A stretch of 7,915 nucleotides of DNA. Source: CAYUYH01 sp964449175. Lineage in GTDB: Bacteria > Planctomycetota > Phycisphaerae > SM23-33. Where the stretch lies: positions 1 to 7,915 of the forward strand of contig CAYUYH010000134.1 of NCBI GenBank assembly GCA_964449175.1. Reading direction: 5' to 3'. This document shows, one piece after another, positions 6,141 to 7,915 of the stretch (position 1 is the first letter of the stretch; each line of letters starts with the position of its first letter). Under the pieces are notes generated by a model. It did not search any database. It was given only the letters and a program-made list of their open reading frames with translations, and was not told the origin of the DNA. A program made the translations under genes and the position numbers.

Positions 6141-6146
6141 AGGAGG
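6141..6146 (+). promoter_or_regulatory. Ribosome binding site setting the parB start
   Basis: AGGAGG lies 5 nt before ATG 6152 and is a full Shine-Dalgarno sequence. It rules out the in-frame ATG at 6011, whose extra codons would read through the second parS palindrome. Confidence 0.85.
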
Positions 6147-6151
6147 CCCGC

Positions 6152-7123
6152 ATGGCCACCCACTCCAAACCACATCGCCCCCGGCTCGGCAGGGGCCTTT
6201 CGAGCCTGATAGCCGACTCCACGGCCGCCCCCGCAGACGACCAGACCTACCAGCACGTAACCGGCTTGCCCCCAATCCACCCCCAGCCAGCCCCGCCCGA
6301 GGCGGCCGGCACGCCCCGGGAGATCCCCGTCGGCGAGATCACGCCCAATCCCTACCAGCCACGCCGGCAGTTCAACGACGTCAACTTGGCTGAGCTCGCC
6401 CAGAGCATCGCCAGCCAGGGCGTCCTCCAGCCGCTGATCGTCGCCCGCACAGACAGGGAGGACGAGCCGTTTGTCCTGGTCGCCGGCGAGCGTCGGCTTC
6501 GCGCCGCGCGCCAGGTCGGGCTCGCAACCGTCCCGTGCATCGTTCGCTCGGCCACCCCGCAGCAGATGCTGGAGTGGGCGCTTGTCGAGAACATCCAGCG
6601 GGCGGACCTGAACCCGATCGAGCGTGCCCAGGCGTACCGCCAGTACATCGACCGGTTCTCCCTGACCCAGGCGCAGGCAGCGGAGCGGCTGGGACAGCCG
6701 CGGGCAACGGTCGCCAACTACTTGCGGCTCCTGGAGTTGGAGGATCCCGTCCAATCCCTCGTCGCGGAAGGGGCCCTGACCTTCGGCCATGCCAAGCTCC
6801 TTGCAGGCCTGACCGGCTCGCCGGCGCTCCAGCTCCGGCTAGCCACCAGGGCAGCCAAGACAGCCATGTCCGTCCGCCAGCTTGAGGCCGCCGTGGCAGC
6901 CGCGACGGCGCCGGCTGGGTCAAGAGCGGCTGGGGGCGCCGTGCGGGCCAAGCCCGCGTACCTGCTGGACCTCCAGGACCGAATGTCAGCCGCCCTCGGC
7001 CTGCGCGTGGTGATCCAACCGGCTCGCGCCAAGCACACCGGGCGGGTGGTTATAGACTACGGCAGCTTAGAGGACTTCGACCGCATCACCGCCGCCCTCG
7101 GCCTGGAAGGCGAGACTACATAG
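6152..7123 (+). CDS. parB: Chromosome partitioning protein ParB (CTP-dependent clamp)
   Basis: ParB binds parS, hydrolyses CTP and spreads along DNA to form the complex that ParA moves and that loads SMC. The 323-residue protein has the expected order. The N-terminal RLGRGLSSLI (11-20) resembles the ParA-stimulating tail. A Pro/Ala-rich linker follows (24-57). The ParB/Srx CTP-binding domain has PNPYQPRRQF (66-75), AGERRLRAAR (111-120) and ENIQRADLNPIE (146-157). A helix-turn-helix, LTQAQAAERLGQPRATVANY (171-190), recognises parS. After an Ala-rich linker (247-266), a C-terminal dimerisation region (about 268-318) ends in GRVVIDYGSLEDFDRI. Start 6152 has an ideal ribosome site. Two parS sites just upstream fit the chromosomal type. 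No parA lies upstream, where asnB occupies the place; a ParA elsewhere is expected because the LGRGL tail is retained. Confidence 0.96.
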   Translation: MATHSKPHRPRLGRGLSSLIADSTAAPADDQTYQHVTGLPPIHPQPAPPEAAGTPREIPVGEITPNPYQPRRQFNDVNLAELAQSIASQGVLQPLIVARTDREDEPFVLVAGERRLRAARQVGLATVPCIVRSATPQQMLEWALVENIQRADLNPIERAQAYRQYIDRFSLTQAQAAERLGQPRATVANYLRLLELEDPVQSLVAEGALTFGHAKLLAGLTGSPALQLRLATRAAKTAMSVRQLEAAVAAATAPAGSRAAGGAVRAKPAYLLDLQDRMSAALGLRVVIQPARAKHTGRVVIDYGSLEDFDRITAALGLEGETT

Positions 7124-7212
7124 CCGTCGGCACATATGTACATGCGTCTGAAGAGCAACATGTGGGCTCCGTGCGGTGGGGGAGCCGCGGCAGTTGAGGT
7201 CCACTGCGCAGC

Positions 7213-7245
7213 AAAATGGGCGGGTCCAGTGCCCTGAACCCGCCC
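7213..7245 (-). terminator. Intrinsic terminator of the PEP-CTERM gene
   Basis: On the minus strand GGGCGGGT (7245-7238) pairs with ACCCGCCC (7225-7218) in a perfect 8-bp stem around a 12-nt loop, followed at once by ATTTTGC with a run of four T. It lies 45 bp past the PEP-CTERM stop. On the plus strand the T-run is lacking, so it serves parB less well. Confidence 0.75.
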
Positions 7246-7289
7246 TGGCTGTTCTGTCGGGAACAACCGGCCAGAATTTGCTTGGTCTC

Positions 7290-7915
7290 TTACCGGCGCG
7301 GGCGCCTTCCGGAGAGTACCATTACAGCCCCCGCTCCGAGAACCAGCAGCGAGGCGGGCTCGGGGATCGGCTCGCTTCCGGCAAGCTCCTTGAACGTGAA
7401 GCTGGCGACACCGCTCTGAGCAAGGTTCTCGATGTCGATCACGAGGTTGCCGCCCCCCACGCCGGGGAAGAAAGTCGCCCGATCAGCCACGATGCCGTCC
7501 CACGCAGTCAATGCCTCCGACCCTAAGCCGCCGCCAACCGACCAGGTGAACTTTTCATAAGGCAGGGCATGCCACCCGTACTCGTTTGGGTCGGCGGTGG
7601 GGTTGGTCAGAGCTTGGTTGAACGTGGCTGTTCCGTGGTTGAAGAGCTGCCAGTTGAAACATTGCCAGTCTGTCCCCGTGAGGTTGAGGACAGTTTCGTC
7701 GGCTATGTAGATCCGCGTAGCCAGGTCGGCATCAGCGGCTGTTTGTGTGAAGTTCAGTGTGATGGACGGGATCACGCCCGTCTCGGGGTCCGGCCCATCG
7801 ATGAAGACCTTGGAGATCTCGATGGCTACGAACTTCCTGCCGTCAGCGTCGACGCCTTCGCCATCGACGATGATGTTCAGATTCCCAACCGAGGCCCCAC
7901 TGACATGCCAACCTG
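7290..7915 (-). CDS. PEP-CTERM sorting-domain protein, N-terminus beyond the window
   Basis: The minus frame is open to the right edge, giving the last 207 residues. The C-terminus is a classic PEP-CTERM tripartite signal: IPEPAS (183-188), a hydrophobic Leu/Val/Ala/Gly helix (189-200) and the basic tail GRRPRR (202-207). Such signals are cut by an exosortase, so the protein is probably exported and anchored or released at the cell envelope. The rest is Asp/Thr/Asn/Gly-rich with aromatic residues and predicted beta character, for example NIIVDGEGVDADGRKF (13-28) and LTGTDWQCFNWQLFNHG, as in extracellular beta-sandwich proteins. No enzyme motif is seen. A start at GTG 7775 would give a shorter protein, but coding continues upstream without a stop, so that codon is internal. 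It converges on parB and ends with its own terminator. Function unknown beyond surface targeting. Confidence 0.85.
   Translation of the reverse strand, partial: GWHVSGASVGNLNIIVDGEGVDADGRKFVAIEISKVFIDGPDPETGVIPSITLNFTQTAADADLATRIYIADETVLNLTGTDWQCFNWQLFNHGTATFNQALTNPTADPNEYGWHALPYEKFTWSVGGGLGSEALTAWDGIVADRATFFPGVGGGNLVIDIENLAQSGVASFTFKELAGSEPIPEPASLLVLGAGAVMVLSGRRPRR

Noticed and set aside
6011..6151. N-terminal extension of ParB
   Set aside because: It would encode the parS palindrome as protein and precedes the ideal ribosome site at 6141-6146.
5996..6790. 264-codon minus-strand open frame across the parS region and parB
   Set aside because: It is antisense to the ParB CTP-binding domain and reads through the parS palindrome, so it is not a gene.
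7165..7186. GGCTCC/GGAGCC hairpin after parB as a parB terminator
   Set aside because: The stem is only 6 bp with a 10-nt loop and no T-run on either strand.

Overview
Most of this window (about 596-7915) reads as one high-GC chromosome; sample lines are near 68-73% G+C. A planctomycete, possibly of the Phycisphaerae type, is the best guess. The reasons are a PEP-CTERM surface protein, a small ECF sigma factor coupled to a DUF6768-like membrane protein, a HisF with a divergent loop, and chromosomal ParB with parS sites. The phylum is an inference from gene content, not from any marker gene.

The left end (1-595) is different. It is about 50% G+C and holds, on the minus strand, part of a spermidine-synthase-like membrane protein. 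The recognisable part of that protein stops within a few bases of the point where a plus-strand hisF lacking its first codons begins. Two truncated genes meet head to head at 584-595, exactly where composition changes. This is either a rearrangement or transfer boundary, or an assembly chimera.

From 596 rightward: hisF (+) converges on a minus-strand gene cluster across a 101-bp spacer with a long imperfect inverted repeat. Read in its own direction, the cluster is a dimeric-type dUTPase (3956-3477), pyrK (3480-2464, GTGA overlap), a 136-bp gap with one perfect DnaA box, an ECF sigma factor (2327-1785), and a two-helix DUF6768-like membrane protein (1788-1423, ATGA overlap). The first two genes join dUTP removal to pyrimidine synthesis. 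The last two look like a sigma factor with its membrane partner. Divergent from the cluster is asnB (4073-5953), a glutamine-dependent asparagine synthase whose start may be leaderless.

Next comes a short segregation module: two parS palindromes at 5981-5996 and 6095-6110, then parB (6152-7123), with no parA in the window. parB converges on a PEP-CTERM secreted protein (minus, 7290 to beyond the right edge), which has an intrinsic terminator at 7213-7245.

No tRNA, rRNA, CRISPR array, transposase or insertion sequence was seen. No clearly new multi-gene system is present. The most informative features are the junction near 590, the parS-parB arrangement without an adjacent parA, and the sigma/DUF6768 pair.
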